A DNA stretch of 64,000 nt from contig NC_079886.1 of NCBI RefSeq assembly GCF_029227915.1, forward strand, positions 15,848,501 through 15,912,500, given 5' to 3'. This stretch comes from Hydractinia symbiolongicarpus (Eukaryota; Cnidaria; Hydrozoa; Anthoathecata; Hydractiniidae). Within the stretch, counting starts at the first letter, position 1, and the number at the start of each line of letters is the position of its first letter. Positions 1-13,048 of this stretch are shown here, one piece after another. The notes under the pieces are model-generated. The model was not told the origin of the DNA and made no database searches. It was given only the letters and a program-made list of their open reading frames with translations. The translations under genes were made by a program, and so were the position numbers.

Positions 1-1188
1 TTGTGTTCAGTTTGGATGTTTCTTAAATTTAAAGAAGATTTCCTAAAAATTGTAGAGTCAAACCCCTCTGTTTTATACCCTTAAAAAATCAAGATTCGCT
101 TATCTATTTACGTTTTAAGATTTCAAAATATTTTACCAATAATCTCAGTTTCGACTTACCAGTCGATGTAAGTTTATTATAGACTATATACTTCGACCAT
201 ACTACTATTATACTGGTAACTATAGTCTACATAATTGTAGACTATAGTTAGTACGATTTATTGAACTTAACTCAAGAAACAGGTCATTACCACAGCTCAT
301 AAAGCTTCTTTTACTCATTTAAAATTAAAGTTAAAGTCAATGTTTTGAATTCCTTGCCAAATAACCTGATTTCCAATACAATATTGTTGTAATTTCTTAC
401 AACAAACACATAAAATATTATCATCTTTTAGAATGCACCCACTGTGATCTCTTAAATTTTCTAAATGGCTGCCTCCATATTGATAATGCTATAAAATTGA
501 TGATTACGTTTCGAAATCCGGAATCTCCAACATAGAAATTTCACAGAAAGTTGCAGAAAATATTACTTTATCACATATCTAGCCTGGAAAAAACTTTGCC
601 TGTGCTAACCTGATCAGTAAAGACCACTGTTGTCCTCCGACAAACTTTAAAATAGCGATTTTTAAGTTATCCGCAGTTAAACAGTAAGAATAAGCAGTCA
701 TCATTTTTTCATTAAAATTAATTCTTTGGAAATTGAAAATGAGTAGATAGATGTTTACTTCCTTCTCTTTTCTGTCCTACATACGACAGATCTTTTATTT
801 TTGCTGACGGGGTAGATTCTTTTTAGTAATGTGGTTTAAAGGAGGGTTTGGGATATGTGTTATAGATATTGTAAACATTGTCACATTTTTTGCCATGTTA
901 GCTCCCCCTGCATCACTACGATGTGACCCTACTTCTACTTTTATTCTTGTGTCGATGACTTTGTGTAATGCCTTCGTCGTCGCATGCGCTGCCGTTGTTG
1001 TTACTTTTGTGTTTCATATTTTATATTTCTTTAACGCAAATAGTTTTCGCAAATAAAAATTTTTCGCGCCCTGGGTGGGAATCCGTCTATGGTTAAGTTG
1101 GTAACTGTTCTTATCATTTTCCAGGATAAGGGTATTTTTTTGATTTTGTTGCACATACTTCCGCATTATATACGGGTTTTTCTTTCAG
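1..1188. other. non-coding, probably intron of the amphiphysin-like gene
   Basis: AT-rich sequence with no credible coding exon on either strand. Because the exon at 1189 begins inside an SH3 domain, this stretch is most simply the last intron of that gene. I searched it for the first half of the SH3 fold and did not find it. It contains one short perfect inverted repeat, listed separately. Confidence 0.5.
217..250. repeat. perfect 14-bp inverted repeat (hairpin)
   Basis: TAACTATAGTCTAC and its exact reverse complement flank the 6-base loop ATAATT. A related half-copy (agactatata) lies just upstream at 181. No coding sequence or known element is attached. Confidence 0.7.
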
Positions 1189-1269
1189 GATGAAGGCTGG
1201 CTGCAAGGTGTTATGGATTCAACGGGTTTTGTAGGTGTCTTTCCAGAAAATTTCTCCAAAAGACTGTAG
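1189..1269 (+). CDS. amphiphysin/BIN1-like, last coding exon (end of SH3 domain), partial
   Basis: A strong acceptor (pyrimidine tract then tctttcag) is followed by 26 codons and TAG. The peptide starts DEGWLQGV and ends GVFPENFSKRL. This is the second half of an SH3 domain: the acidic-Gly-Trp motif, the Gly-Val-Phe-Pro strand and the Asn-Phe of the 3-10 helix. The GVFPENF ending followed by a basic pair and the stop is typical of the C-terminus of amphiphysin and BIN1, in which an N-terminal BAR domain bends membranes and the C-terminal SH3 binds dynamin and synaptojanin during endocytosis. The BAR-domain exons must lie left of the window. It could belong to another protein with a C-terminal SH3, but the ending favours amphiphysin. 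Confidence 0.6.
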   Translation, partial: DEGWLQGVMDSTGFVGVFPENFSKRL

Positions 1270-4200
1270 TTCAGATTGTATGCAAGCAGATATTTATATT
1301 TTTTTAATTGTGTTTTTTTTTGTTTTTTTTTATATATATACAAGTAAAACTGTAATAACCCGACCATCTTTCTGTATAGGACTTTCTATGAATTTTAGTT
1401 ATTTTCTGTGTTCAATTTGCTTACAGTTTTTGTTCATAGTTATGTATTCCAACTGTTACAAAAGTATTACGTAGAATGTTCGTCTTATCACTGTTCTTCG
1501 GGATGTAAAGAAACCTTTTAATCTGTAAACATTAGGGTTCGAAAAAGCGATTGACAGAAATATTACAAGGCTTCCTACAGGCGCTGGGAAATTTCTTCAA
1601 AAAACCTTTGGAAACTTTGGGAAGCCAACTATTTTTATCGAAGTCAGGAACAAGTCAAGATTTTTTTCATGTTGAAGACTTTATGCATATGTCTGCTTTT
1701 ATTTTCAAGAACTCTTTTCTGTGTTGCTACATTGGACGTTTTAGAAGTGCCATACGCCTATTTCCAATCTTTACGCTCATTTATACAATACACAAAATCA
1801 ATGGCCAAAATAAGTTTTTCTTCAAATTCTTAATCCTTGAATACGCCCGTTTTTGAAAGACTTTTTTAGCCAAAATATAATTAGTTTTCCAAAATTTAAG
1901 TTGCAGTTTGTGGTAAGCTTTAATGGTTCATGTTGGGAACCGTTGTGTAGCCCAGTTTATCCTCTTTCTAAAACTGAGGAGGCACTTTTTAAGTCAACCA
2001 TGGCTTTAGGAGTTAAGATGCTATAACTGGGCTGTTTTTGCCCAATGTTAGGGCGACAATATTATCAAGGTAATTTCTTTGCGCCATAATCACCTTAACT
2101 CTTAGCTACGTCTAAAATATCCACTCAATTTTTACTTACTGAGCCTACGACGTTAAAATTAGATTTATTTCATGTTTTTAATTGCAATTTAAACACGAAG
2201 AAATATAAACAGATTGTATACCACCTTCTTTATTCTCTTAAATTTGTCGTTATTTATTTATAGTAGAATTTTTAATGCGAATATTAGATTTAATACTTTG
2301 TTTAACAAAAATATTATCTTTCAACATTTCAGTAATTTTAAATTTTCTTTTCAGTTTTTTATTTTGTCCATAAATTATATTTACTGTATTTACCGGTCGA
2401 TTTTTTAAATAGTCTTCGTGCGTGTGTAAATAGGGTCTTCTGTTAAGGCTTTGTATTTAAGTCGCAACTTAATTTATTTAATATCAACAAAGCTGAATTA
2501 GAGATTAGATGGCTTTAACCACGCTTTCAAAGATACATCTGGCATGTTATTTATCGTTATCATGCAGGTAAACATTTATCTAAACCAGAAAATTAGGTAC
2601 TTTAAGGAAGAAACATTCGTGAATGAAAATTTCGCGATTTCGCGATTTATGGCTAAATGATGAAAGTTTATTCCCGTTAAATATGCTGAAATAATCGCGA
2701 ATGTTAATTTTCGTGATTTTGTTTTTTGCTCTGTAATCCTCCTATGGTTCATGTAGTTCACATTAACCCACTCTTTTAATCGATCCAAAATCATATGTAT
2801 TTTTGCTGCTATTTTAATATTAACTTTACATATTATTTCAAGACATTCAAATAATTATCATCACGCGCGAAAGTTAATTCTTGTGAAAATCATTAAAAAT
2901 TCGCAAATGTAATTTCCCTTCAACTCGCGTTTCTTCTCTAAAGTATCTATATTCGCACTTTTGTTTAAAGGGCTATGGATCGTTTCGTGTGCACAAATCT
3001 TTTTCCCTCTGGCTTTCCGAATTCAAAACCTATGCATGCGAAAGCATGTTAAATGACGTAGCTAGCTCGTGTGCTTTATTAATAACAGTTGCCAGCCTTC
3101 GCCGTCTTCCCATCTTCGTGCGTGTGAACAAGGTGTGGAAGATTTGTGTTATGTGGAGTTTATTCCGATTATAACCAGTTTGTATATAAATATTTTTTTT
3201 CAAAAAAAGTAGTAGTGTTAAATTCTTATGTTTTTTTGGGCGAAATCCTGTACTTGTAAGTTTATTGAAGAAGCTGCGTGTAAAAATAATTTGAGTTACA
3301 TTGTCCGCAACTTTTATTGGCGCGAAACGGGAGAGAATTGCAATTATTAAGCGCATGCACATGAGGTGTTATGGAGACGTTGAAGTTAAATAGGTAATCT
3401 TTTATGTTTTTTTAAAATTCTTAAAAATAAAAAAAAACAATTTTTCATATCTATCTATCCATCCATCCATCCATATGGGACGACCACTGTAATCATTCTT
3501 AAGCCTGTGAAACGGAGTGTGTTTGTATTTGTGATCTCCATTTTTGTATTTGCGTACTGGCATGAACAAAAACACAGAAATCTTGTAAGATGTGACAAAG
3601 TTTGGTTAAGTTGAGACGGAATTACTTGTAATATGAGATATCAGAATGATTTAACAATATGTTCGGTTGAGCACTTCAGAGAGAAATACTTGTGAACAAA
3701 ATGAAAGAAGTTTTAGTTTACAATAATTCGACACAAAATTTTTAAACATGTTAAAATTTGCAAAATCTGAAAGAAAAGGTAATTTTTGTTAATTTTTATT
3801 CTCACATTAAAATCATGCTAATGCAGCTTCGTTTTTAGGTACGTTAGCTTGCCTTATTTTCATCTGCATAACAACTGCAATGGAGCCCTGTAACCTTTTT
3901 ATTGTACTGGGAGGGGTGTGGGTGAAGCGTGTTCTCTTCGATAAGCCATAATTTTTGTTGTGCGTGGGATATAGTGCTGAAAACAAAAAATCACCTTAAA
4001 TGCAGTATGCTATGGCTGTCCTAAGTTTAATGATATTTCTAAAAAAACTGGCCTTCCCATCCCAGGGCTCTTCTACGCCTTCAGATAATTTTACGAGGCA
4101 GAGAAACTATTATCTACATGGAATATAACACTGAATGAATAAAGTAAGTAAAAAAATCAAAGTAGATTGTATTGCGAAGTTGGCAATTGGTTTTTAAATA

Positions 4201-5626
4201 ATCAAACGACCAATCTTGCAAGGTTGTCATTTTTGTTACAACTGTAGCATTTTAATGACTTGTTTCTAGAAACATTTTTCAAAAAATAATTACTTATATT
4301 GTTCTTTTTTTAAGCATGCACATTTTTCTAATAGGATTTTTCTATAAATTTACACGACCTAACCCCTACCTTAAAATGCTTTTTAACAAGGAGCCTTGTT
4401 AATTTACAAATCCTCGTTTACCTTTTAGTACTTCGGGATTTTGGCGTAGTCTTCAAAATTTAATAAATTAAGAACTCCAAGTGCAATGGTCTCGTAAAAT
4501 GACGAGATTGATACCAATCTTTTAAAGTGCTGAGATATACGAAAACCAACTTTGTTTTAACAGTCAAATTTCGTCACAAGACAAAAATTCCACACCTAAT
4601 ATTGCACACCTAATAAATTGTCCAATCATTTTGTCAAAAACAGAAAACCATACTATTTGTTGCATCGGAAAAACAATTATTTTAGAAATCGATTGTTCCT
4701 TTAAACCATAGTTGATATAGATATAATATTTTTTCAAATCAAGAATGTTCGATAATAAACCTCCCATATGGAGTAGAATTCTGACGTCACATGAGAAAAA
4801 TTCAATAATTAGTAAATACATACAGTGGACTCTCGTTATAGAGAGGTTGGGTTAAGTTGGAGTTTTTCCAAGTTTTTGTATAAATTTTGTATAAATGGCT
4901 AATTAAGCGTGATTTTTTTACTTTTTAAGTGTAAAATAAAAGAAGATGCTTTCGTGCTGAAAGATGACATGCATAGCGCTCTGCTGTATTTTAACCTCGT
5001 GCTCAAACCTTCTTAGATTTTTAACACAGCAGATGGAACCTGATGTAAAAAAGCCCTGAGATTAGGTTGCTATAACTTCTTTACAAAGTAACTAGAGGAC
5101 AATGTCCGTTATATTTTAAAGAAAATCAACCTTTTTTTTCTCGTCATTAGATAATTCGAAGCACTGATATTTTAAAACGTAAATTCCCCACGCGGCGAAC
5201 TTTCCAAAACGACCCTACAAAATACAGTACAACTCTATAACAAGGTCTACAAAGTTGAAATTGTCTAATAGAAGTGTAAACACAGCCTTAAAACGTTAGT
5301 TTTTTCGTGCTATGAAATTTGAGAATCCTGCTCAACTTTAAAGCACGAAACAACAGTTACGAAAACATTTATGTTTGTAATGATGCAGTTTGAGTCAGAA
5401 AATTATCATAGTAAAATTCAGTGTTTTTTCTTATTTTGTTAGTTTAGCCTAGCTATTTTGCTGTGGTTATTTATTGAAAAATGTCTCTTCTCATAAAGCC
5501 TAGTGAGGAAAGAATAAAATTATTTTCCTTTTTTACCTTTAAGAACATTTAAGTAGATTTTTCGATGCTTAGTTGTGGTGGTTGACCTTCATATATCTTA
5601 TTTAATCAAATGTCATTTTCTTGTAG
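1270..5626. other. gene-poor AT-rich region (UTR, intergenic, FBXL7-like intron)
   Basis: No ORF here has recognisable protein features. At 2590-2960 there is a degenerate repeat rich in cgcgaaa/ttcgcg motifs, related to the inner fold-back at 28398-29036. At 3447-3474 there is a short ATCC/ATCT microsatellite. The last few hundred bases before 5626 are probably an intron of the FBXL7-like gene, because its exon starts at a splice acceptor. Confidence 0.4.
3447..3474. repeat. ATCT/ATCC microsatellite
   Basis: Short run of four-base units, atct passing into atcc, about 28 bases long. Confidence 0.8.
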
Positions 5627-7836
5627 ATAAAACTTCTGTATCCTCAAATGAATGTGTGACATATGAGGGAGGAGAGTATAAACGAACGGTCTACCGCCAA
5701 AACAGTTATGGTCTCCGTTCTCCTACCAAGAGTGAATATAGAAACGCCATTTTGCAGACTTTGGAGGATGTTGAAGTGCGTCATCAAATTCTTCCAGAAA
5801 ATCAACCATGGTCAATGAGATGGAGGGATGAAACTCCAAATAAGTACTTTGCAGACCACAAAGAAAATTATTACGTAAAATCAAACGAATCCTCAGATCT
5901 TCATTCAACTTTCCGAGGAGGTTTCTACTCATCCAGAAACACTCGCCGGAAGACTAACTCCGCATCATCAATAGAAAGCTCTATGTCGGAATTAACTTAC
6001 GGAACAATACAATGGAGAAAACCCGAAGTACCTAGCGATGAAACTAAAGGACTCACTGCTGTCGACATTGCTGAACATTTCTCTCCTGTGACGCATAGAA
6101 AATGGGTGTCAGACTTCGGTTACTACGACACTTCACCGTCATATTCATCCGACATGAGTCTGGCATTGAACAACAAAACGACGTCAGAAAGCAGCAATAC
6201 ATCGTGCATTATGGACGATAACGAAAGTTTGTCATCCAACGATAGTTCACTACGACAGGCTGGTTTGTTTAGATTCAGTGGGATGAGAAAACAAGTCAAA
6301 AGAGTGTGTCGTTTCGAACGAAAAAAGAAATCAACTATAAAAACTGAACTTAAAAACATGATGGTTCCGACGGAAGAATCGCCAACAGCGGATGAATGCG
6401 ACGTATTAAATGTTGAAATCCAATTACCGACACATCCAAACAATAACAACGACGCGTCTCCTTCGCTTTCTGCGGAAACTCCGAAAAGCTCGTCAACGTC
6501 ATTCTTAAACAGCGACAGAAGTTTTTCCGATGAAAGCGATGTCACAAATACGTACAAAGATTTTATCCGCCGTGTCCGACGAAAGTCGTATATACATCAT
6601 ACAATTTACGCGAATGACGGCGTCAAAGAAAAATCCTATCATAACAAATCCATATCGTTTGCGAAGAAGGGCCCGTATGTAAAAACCAAAACCAGCAGTG
6701 AAAATATTTGTTCTTTGAAATTTAATTTGCTCTTAAAAATATTCTCTTATCTACCGACGCCGGATGTTTGTCGGCTATCGCTGGTATGTCAGAAATGGCA
6801 TCAGTTATATTTATCAACAGAGTTGTGGAGATCCATTGTTATTTTTAACATGCCACGCTCAAATATCGACGAAATATTAAATTTGCTACTTCAAAGACTT
6901 GCTTTTACGTCTGCGTATGCTTGCCTATGCGTCAAAACCGTACGACTTGACGGATGCGTCCAATTAACTGATGATGGACTCAATTATATCGCCATGCGAT
7001 GTCCGGAACTTAAATCAATAGAAACAGCGTCTTGTATAAAAGTGACAGGTGTTGGAGTCGAAAAAATGTTATTACAATGTCCAAACATGACTTATATGAA
7101 CTTCGCTGGATGTGACGGCATCAGCAATTTTTCATTTTTTCTGTCTGCCGGGATGACGTTCGGCAAACACGCATCATTCCTTGAAATGCGTTATGTTGAT
7201 TTCAGTGAATGTACCTCACTTAGCAACGCTGGGTTAAAAAAATTTGCTTCGTGCGCAAGTTTTTTAGAATTCTTGTATTTGCGTCGCTGTGACAGTATTT
7301 CAAACGAAGGCATTGAAGCTGTTGCTAGAAATTGCACAAACTTAAAAGAAATCAGTCTAAATGATTGCTATAACGTAAGCGATGCTGGAATCAAAACACT
7401 TGTCAAATACTGTACTAATCTACGGTACATAAGTTTAGCTAAATGCGCAATCACTGACCAAAGTATTACAAATGTGGCAAAATACAGCAGGCAGTTGCGT
7501 CATTTAAACCTTAACGAATGCAAAATAATAACTGAAAGAGGAATTATAGATTTTTGTAAGAGCTGCGAGAAACTGCGTTCCCTGGACGTCAGTAGGTGCA
7601 ACAACGTCACTGACATGACGCTCTACGCGTTGGCACGTTGTAAACGATTACGCCGACTTTGCATGAAAGAATGTAGCAAAGTGTCTGACGCTGGATTGAG
7701 AAAGATGGCTACGCATTGTCAGAGATTACAACACTTAAACATACACGGCTGCAACTTCACGTACGAGACATACGTATACATCAAACAACGATGTAAAATG
7801 TGCACAATAGAACACAATCGCGTAGATTTTTGTTAG
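5627..7836 (+). CDS. FBXL7: F-box/leucine-rich-repeat protein, FBXL7-like, main 3' exon
   Basis: The open frame runs from an acceptor (tcattttcttgtag, ending 5626) to TAG at 7834-7836, about 736 codons. No ATG fits an initiator at its left edge, so an upstream exon must supply the start; the intron is phase 1. The first ~370 residues are hydrophilic, Ser/Lys-rich and without a known fold. An F-box follows at about nt 6714-6850 (LLLKIFSYLPTPDVCRLSLV, then WHQLY and ELWRSI), and then about ten cysteine-containing leucine-rich repeats to the end, of the type LxxLxLxxCxxVTDxGL. The C-terminal CKMCTIEHN closely matches the distinctive tail of FBXL7. Proteins of this family are substrate receptors of SCF (SKP1-CUL1-F-box) ubiquitin ligases: the F-box binds SKP1 and the LRRs bind the substrate. 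The N-terminal part looks longer than in vertebrate FBXL7. Confidence 0.85.
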
Positions 7837-9187
7837 AATTTTTTATCTACTTTCAGAGATAGATGAAAATTGCGCAGTGTGTTTCGTTATAAACTGCGCA
7901 CTACAAGATATAAGTAATATAATTTTTTTCCACAGAGTCGTAATATATAGACATAATACAACATTTCTGTGGGCACCTATTTGTCCGAAAATAAAACCCT
8001 AGGCGTATGGATACCTATGATAAAACAAAACATATACAACATTTAAAGGAGGTTATAAAGAAGCCCACTTATAAGAGCATAAAGAAAGCTGGCCTACTTT
8101 ATAAGCTATTTATATTTCTTATTTTGCCAGTAAACAGATTATAATAAAGTAGTACCTAGTCCTTCAAAAGATGGTACAATATTGTTGTTGTTGTGTTATC
8201 TTCTGTATTCCTATGTTTCCACCAAAATTTTGTGTGTATAGCTTGCTAACTAAAAATTAGAACTGGAGTCATTTGAAACTTCGCTATAGAACAATAACAA
8301 TAACAAAAAATCCAGCCAATTTTAGATATAGCAGATAATTTAAGCCATCTTTGTAATGGATTTTAAAACATTCCGTCGGGAAATGGATATGGCCACGACA
8401 AATAACTTCTGTAACATAACAACGCCCGTGTTTTTTTATAAGAAACATAATTGGTTAAGTCAGCCTGGATGTTTCTTACATTAAGGTTTTTAGAGCTATT
8501 ATATACCTATTATATACCCTTTACATTTTTATAAGGAACATATTTTTTTGGGTCAGCGTTGATGTTTCTTAAAATTATTTGCAAATTGCCCACAAATGCC
8601 TGAGCAAGAAGATAAATTTAAATCTAAAGTACCCTAAAATATACATAGCAACCTCGTTTCCAGGTTGATTTACATAGATTTTTCCGAAAGGTTTTGCAAT
8701 TGTCATTTGTCATCAAACGATATAAAAGAGAATAGAAAATGAAATTTATCAAGAAAATGGAATTAAATCGAAAAGATAAAGATGCGAGAAAAAAAATATC
8801 TACATTAAATAAAATATTTTATGTTCAAGGCGGAAGAATGATACAAATGTTCTGAATATCTGTGCATTTTAACTAACGGTGCGTATAACTAATCATTGAA
8901 TTGCTGTAAAAATTTGCTGAATATGTGTATGGCTCGCACGCCGGTGTTTATGCAGGAGGGAAATCTACGTATAGAAGAAAGTTATATTACAAATGACACA
9001 CAGAACAGAAAATAAACATTTTACATAACGTATATTGTCTGTATTTTACCTTCGTTTATCTTACTGGATTATGCACAGTTTTTAGTTCCGTAAAATTCGC
9101 CTCAAATCTATTGGTTATGGTAACTGACTGTACATATTTGCATACAGATTTACTTCAATGTAACAGTATAAAGTGACTCGAGGTGAG
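7837..9187. other. 3' UTR / intergenic
   Basis: AT-rich, with no coding signal. It includes the 3' flank of the FBXL7-like gene and the 5' flank of the MFSD6-like gene. Related phrases of the type ataagaaacataattgg occur near 8440 and 8530, suggesting fragments of a short interspersed repeat. Confidence 0.4.
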
Positions 9188-10927
9188 ATGTATAACAAAA
9201 TCAAGCAAATGTCTGTTGACGGATATAAATACACGAATGCTGACAACAGCGCACCAGAAGCAAAAGAGACATGTTGCACTCCATTATGGCGGAAATGTCG
9301 TTGCGGAAATGTAAATAGAAAACTTTTAGTATCAAAATTATTTTACTACTTCTTTTGGTCAGCGTATGGTTCCTTCTTTCCATTGCTTGGAGTGTACTAC
9401 AAACAAATCGGAATGAACCCATCTCAAAGTGGTTTACTTGTCGGATGTAGGCCTCTCATCGAGTTTATAAGCGCACCCAGCTTGGGTTCACTAGCAGATC
9501 GGATGAAGTTGCGTAAAGTGATGATTATATTTAATCTGTGCTGTTGGATTGCGTTCGTGTTCCCGCTTGGAATGATCAAACCATCGGATAAAACTTGTCA
9601 TCGTTATATTATGTTGTCAAAGAACATATCCGAGTACTCATCCAAAGAAACTGACGAACTCAACGAGTTTTTAAATTCCAACACACCACAGGAACCGCAA
9701 ATTCACCCCCATCGTAAAAGCAACGTCGTCTTCAGTGAAGACAGTATACATCAAGTATTCTGGGTGTTGCTATTTTTAACGATTGTCGGCGAATTCTTTG
9801 CGTCACCTGCTCCCACTTTAGCTGACACCGCAACATTAAATGCCTTGGGTGAAAATAAAGATAAATACGGTCGGCAACGTATGTTTGGTAGCTTGGGCTG
9901 GGGGTCAGCAATGTTTATAGTCGGCTTCGTAATTGATGCGTTACCAATGTATCAGGTGTGTGAAGTGAAAATCAGTAAAGACTACACGTACGCTTTCTTC
10001 TTTTTCCTTGGATATATGATTATAGCGTTACTCATTTCCACGCGATTTAATTTTAATGATGCCGACGACGTTGACGAAACGTTGCATGGAACTCCTAGAG
10101 ATGTCGTAAATATATTCATGCAACCGAATTATTTTGTGGCTGTTTTTGCAGCCTTTTATGCTGGCTTAGGTATGGGTTTAACTCGAGTGTTTTTATTCTG
10201 GCACTTAGAAGACCTTGGAGCTCCACCTTCATTATTTGGTATATCATCCGCAGTCGATCATTTATCGGAAACAATTACGTATTTTTTAATAGAACGCTTA
10301 CTTCATAAAGTCGGTCACGTGCAAGTGCTCTACACAGGTCTTCTAGTAAACTTTGTTCGTTTTATATGCATTTCGTACCTGGTAAACCCATGGCTCATAA
10401 TACCGCTAGATATATTACAAGGATTTTCACATGCCGGTGTTTGGGCTGCATTAACAAGTTATTTGGGTAAAGCTGCACCCAAAGGCTACAAAGCAGCTGT
10501 GCAGGGTGTCCTACAAGGATTTTATTACGGACTAGGAAGGGCTGTAGGTGCCATAGGCGGTGGCATTTTTTCCCACTACTTCGGTACTAACTTAAGTTTT
10601 AGGCTCTATGGGGTAGGATCATTACCGGTTTTCTGCTTAATGGTATGCATTATTACTTTATATAACCGGAAAAGAAAAATGCAGGCTAACACATTTGCCC
10701 ACCAACAACAATATCAAGAACAGCAACAAACGCAACCGAAACCAGACAAAAAAAATAAATCAGTAAATACCGATTCAAATAAATCAAACTGCGAAGAAGG
10801 TAAGATTACCGGTAACACGAGTGATGATATTGTAGAAATACCACATGAGAAAGAGAGTGAAAAAAACACTTCAGATCAACATGCACCGTTGATGACTTCA
10901 GAAAAGTCCGATGGCGTTGAACTTTAA
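9188..10927 (+). CDS. MFSD6: major facilitator superfamily protein, MFSD6-like
   Basis: Open frame of 579 codons in one exon. I take the ATG at 9188; the frame stays open five codons further upstream, but only to a GTG. After a short Cys-containing N-terminus comes a first membrane segment (FFWSAYGSFFPLLGVYYKQI) and the MFS signature GSLADRMKLRKV in the first cytoplasmic loop. Roughly twelve hydrophobic segments follow, with a long hydrophilic loop between the first pairs. The motifs GRQRMFGSLGWG and GLGRAVGAIGGG are characteristic of MFSD6 and the related MFS_1-like family. The C-terminal tail is Gln-rich, then Lys/Glu-rich, and likely cytoplasmic. MFSD6 proteins are multipass plasma-membrane proteins; their transported substrate is not firmly known and nothing here identifies it. 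An intronless body is consistent with a conserved single-exon core. Confidence 0.8.
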   Translation: MYNKIKQMSVDGYKYTNADNSAPEAKETCCTPLWRKCRCGNVNRKLLVSKLFYYFFWSAYGSFFPLLGVYYKQIGMNPSQSGLLVGCRPLIEFISAPSLGSLADRMKLRKVMIIFNLCCWIAFVFPLGMIKPSDKTCHRYIMLSKNISEYSSKETDELNEFLNSNTPQEPQIHPHRKSNVVFSEDSIHQVFWVLLFLTIVGEFFASPAPTLADTATLNALGENKDKYGRQRMFGSLGWGSAMFIVGFVIDALPMYQVCEVKISKDYTYAFFFFLGYMIIALLISTRFNFNDADDVDETLHGTPRDVVNIFMQPNYFVAVFAAFYAGLGMGLTRVFLFWHLEDLGAPPSLFGISSAVDHLSETITYFLIERLLHKVGHVQVLYTGLLVNFVRFICISYLVNPWLIIPLDILQGFSHAGVWAALTSYLGKAAPKGYKAAVQGVLQGFYYGLGRAVGAIGGGIFSHYFGTNLSFRLYGVGSLPVFCLMVCIITLYNRKRKMQANTFAHQQQYQEQQQTQPKPDKKNKSVNTDSNKSNCEEGKITGNTSDDIVEIPHEKESEKNTSDQHAPLMTSEKSDGVEL

Positions 10928-13034
10928 GACACTACTTTATGACTGCCTCTCTTTGCATGTTAAAATTACTCAATGTAAAAAAGACAAAAACCCTGCAAAA
11001 AATGTTGATGTTAAAATTTCAGAAGAATTTTGTAACTTGTTGTTATATTTTTTTATCCATTTTGACACTAAGCCTCAATTTAACGTCTTGAAATCAAAGA
11101 AATAGTTTGATTACATTTTAATGTTTTCACACATGTTGGTGGAGAATATACTTAAAGGTTTTGCGAAGGTTTTTCCTGCCAAAATGTGTAAACGAAATGT
11201 AAAATATTCAGTTTACCAATACATTATTTTCCTACACATATATTTTGTTTATATTTCTTTTATGTATATATATATATAATATATTTATATCTTGCATAAA
11301 AAGTATATGGTTTTGTCTTATGTTACCTTCTTATCAATCCAAATCCTGTAAAGAAAACTTCCTACTCTAAACCACAAACAGAAAAAGTTAAACAGCAACA
11401 AGAACACAAATACATTTCATCCTCGTTCGCAGAGTTTCTGCCTAATGTCAGAGCCGCTATTCGCTTAAACATTTAATGTCAAAAGCAATAAAAGCTGGAG
11501 ACGAGATTGATTTAGGTGACTGTGACTAAGATAACAATGTACACGGAGGAGGTCGGTAATGTTGAGTCAAGTAGTATTTGAGTTGTCCACTCTCGCTTTC
11601 TTATACAAATAAAAACATTTTGTATATGTGAAGAACGATCTAAGATTGCATGGATTCTAAATTCACAAATATAATTTTACGCAAAATATGTACAGACTTT
11701 GGAAAACCTTCTGTACAGATACTCTCCCACTTGGTCACAAGGCTGGTTTTTCTAAAAGTAGTGATACCAAAACGGACAATGTTAACTTCGCACCAAATTG
11801 GGCAATGAAAGTAAAAACATTAGTGTCAGCTGTACAAACAAGTGTCCGCTTATTATCACACGCTACCATATACGCCACCATGCATGTCACCATACGACTT
11901 ACCAAGGGACCATTAACGTTATATTACTACGCACGTTGCCGTCAAGTTTTTATATAATCCCCTAACCTAATTTTATATCACATATTTATCACAAAGGTAA
12001 CAGTAAAGTCTTAGACACAAGCAAGTGTGCAGTAATTAGGACCGTAACGGGAAGAAAAATATGGGATGTTTTCCTTATGTTATGCGTGCTAAGAAAAAGT
12101 CCGTATTTAAATCCACGACCATCTCATCCGGAAATGAAAACTCTGTTGGCAGGAAAATATTGCATGCTGCTATGCTATACACAACCCCAATACCCCAATA
12201 CACGTATTTTTTGCACATATATTTTTTGTATACGTATTTTTTGTATAGACGAGCAGACGCAAAGTACTAAAATCTAAAAGATTCTTCAGCGATTTTGGTT
12301 TTAACGATATTTGATATGAGACATTTTGCATCGTGTTAATAATCAGGGCCGTAGAAGGCACACCAAATTTCATTTCGGGGGAAGGAAGGGACGCACTACA
12401 GGGAAATTTTGACATTTGCACCCTCCGATTGGGAAAAACGCAACCTCTGCGTAAATGTCCTCAACATTAACAACGATGGACAAAATTTTAAAGGGACCTC
12501 GGCCCCTCGGACCGCTAGGTTGCTACGGTCTTGTAATAGAACAGTTTCTTTATTCCTGATATTTAAAAATTTAGCCGAAATCAAAAATTGTGAATGAACA
12601 CAAGTAATTTATTAGCCATACTCTGATAATAAGCACCGCAAGTAGTTGAAAATCAAGTTGCTTAAACAGATATATATATTTATTCCTTTTGGAACAACCT
12701 GTGTTCATTCCCTCCTTCAAGACTCTCCAATGTAAATTCCCCGCGTCCTGATGCTGGTTTGAGGGTTATTTTAGTCCGTGAACGAGCGTGAACGAGTTCC
12801 TCCGAGGGTTAGCATTGGTGACTCCCCATATCCATCATGCTTCTTTGATGATTGTTTTAGTCTTGTGAACGAGTGTTAACTCCTGAAGGCAAATCGTTAA
12901 CATCGGTGAATCACCATTATCCGACAGTATCCGACAGTCTCCGCGGGTGCGCAAAACCTTCACCGATAAATAATAGAATGTGACATTCAGTGATATTCTA
13001 GCGCAAGTGTCAATTTCTGTCCGAGTTGAAAAAA
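10928..13034. other. intergenic, repeat-rich
   Basis: No supportable gene. It holds a TA-rich stretch near 11263-11290. At 12340-12600 there is a block beginning cagggccgtagaaggcacac that resembles the start of the repeat at 35784, and is probably an interspersed element. From 12690 to 13030 the composition becomes less AT-rich, approaching the virus-like cluster that follows. Confidence 0.35.
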
Positions 13035-13048
13035 ATAATATATAATAA
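13035..13048 (+). promoter_or_regulatory. A/T box directly before a virus-like ORF
   Basis: aataatatataataa sits immediately against the ATG at 13049. Similar boxes precede at least seven other starts in the two virus-like clusters (13323, 13544, 21665, 23354 on plus; 25905, 26217, 26679 on minus), so I read it as an element promoter or initiator signal. Confidence 0.4.

Noticed and set aside
829-1056. Hydrophobic 75-codon frame upstream of the SH3 exon
   Set aside because: AT-rich, no homology I can see, no splice sites joining it to the SH3 exon, and amphiphysins have no membrane segment.
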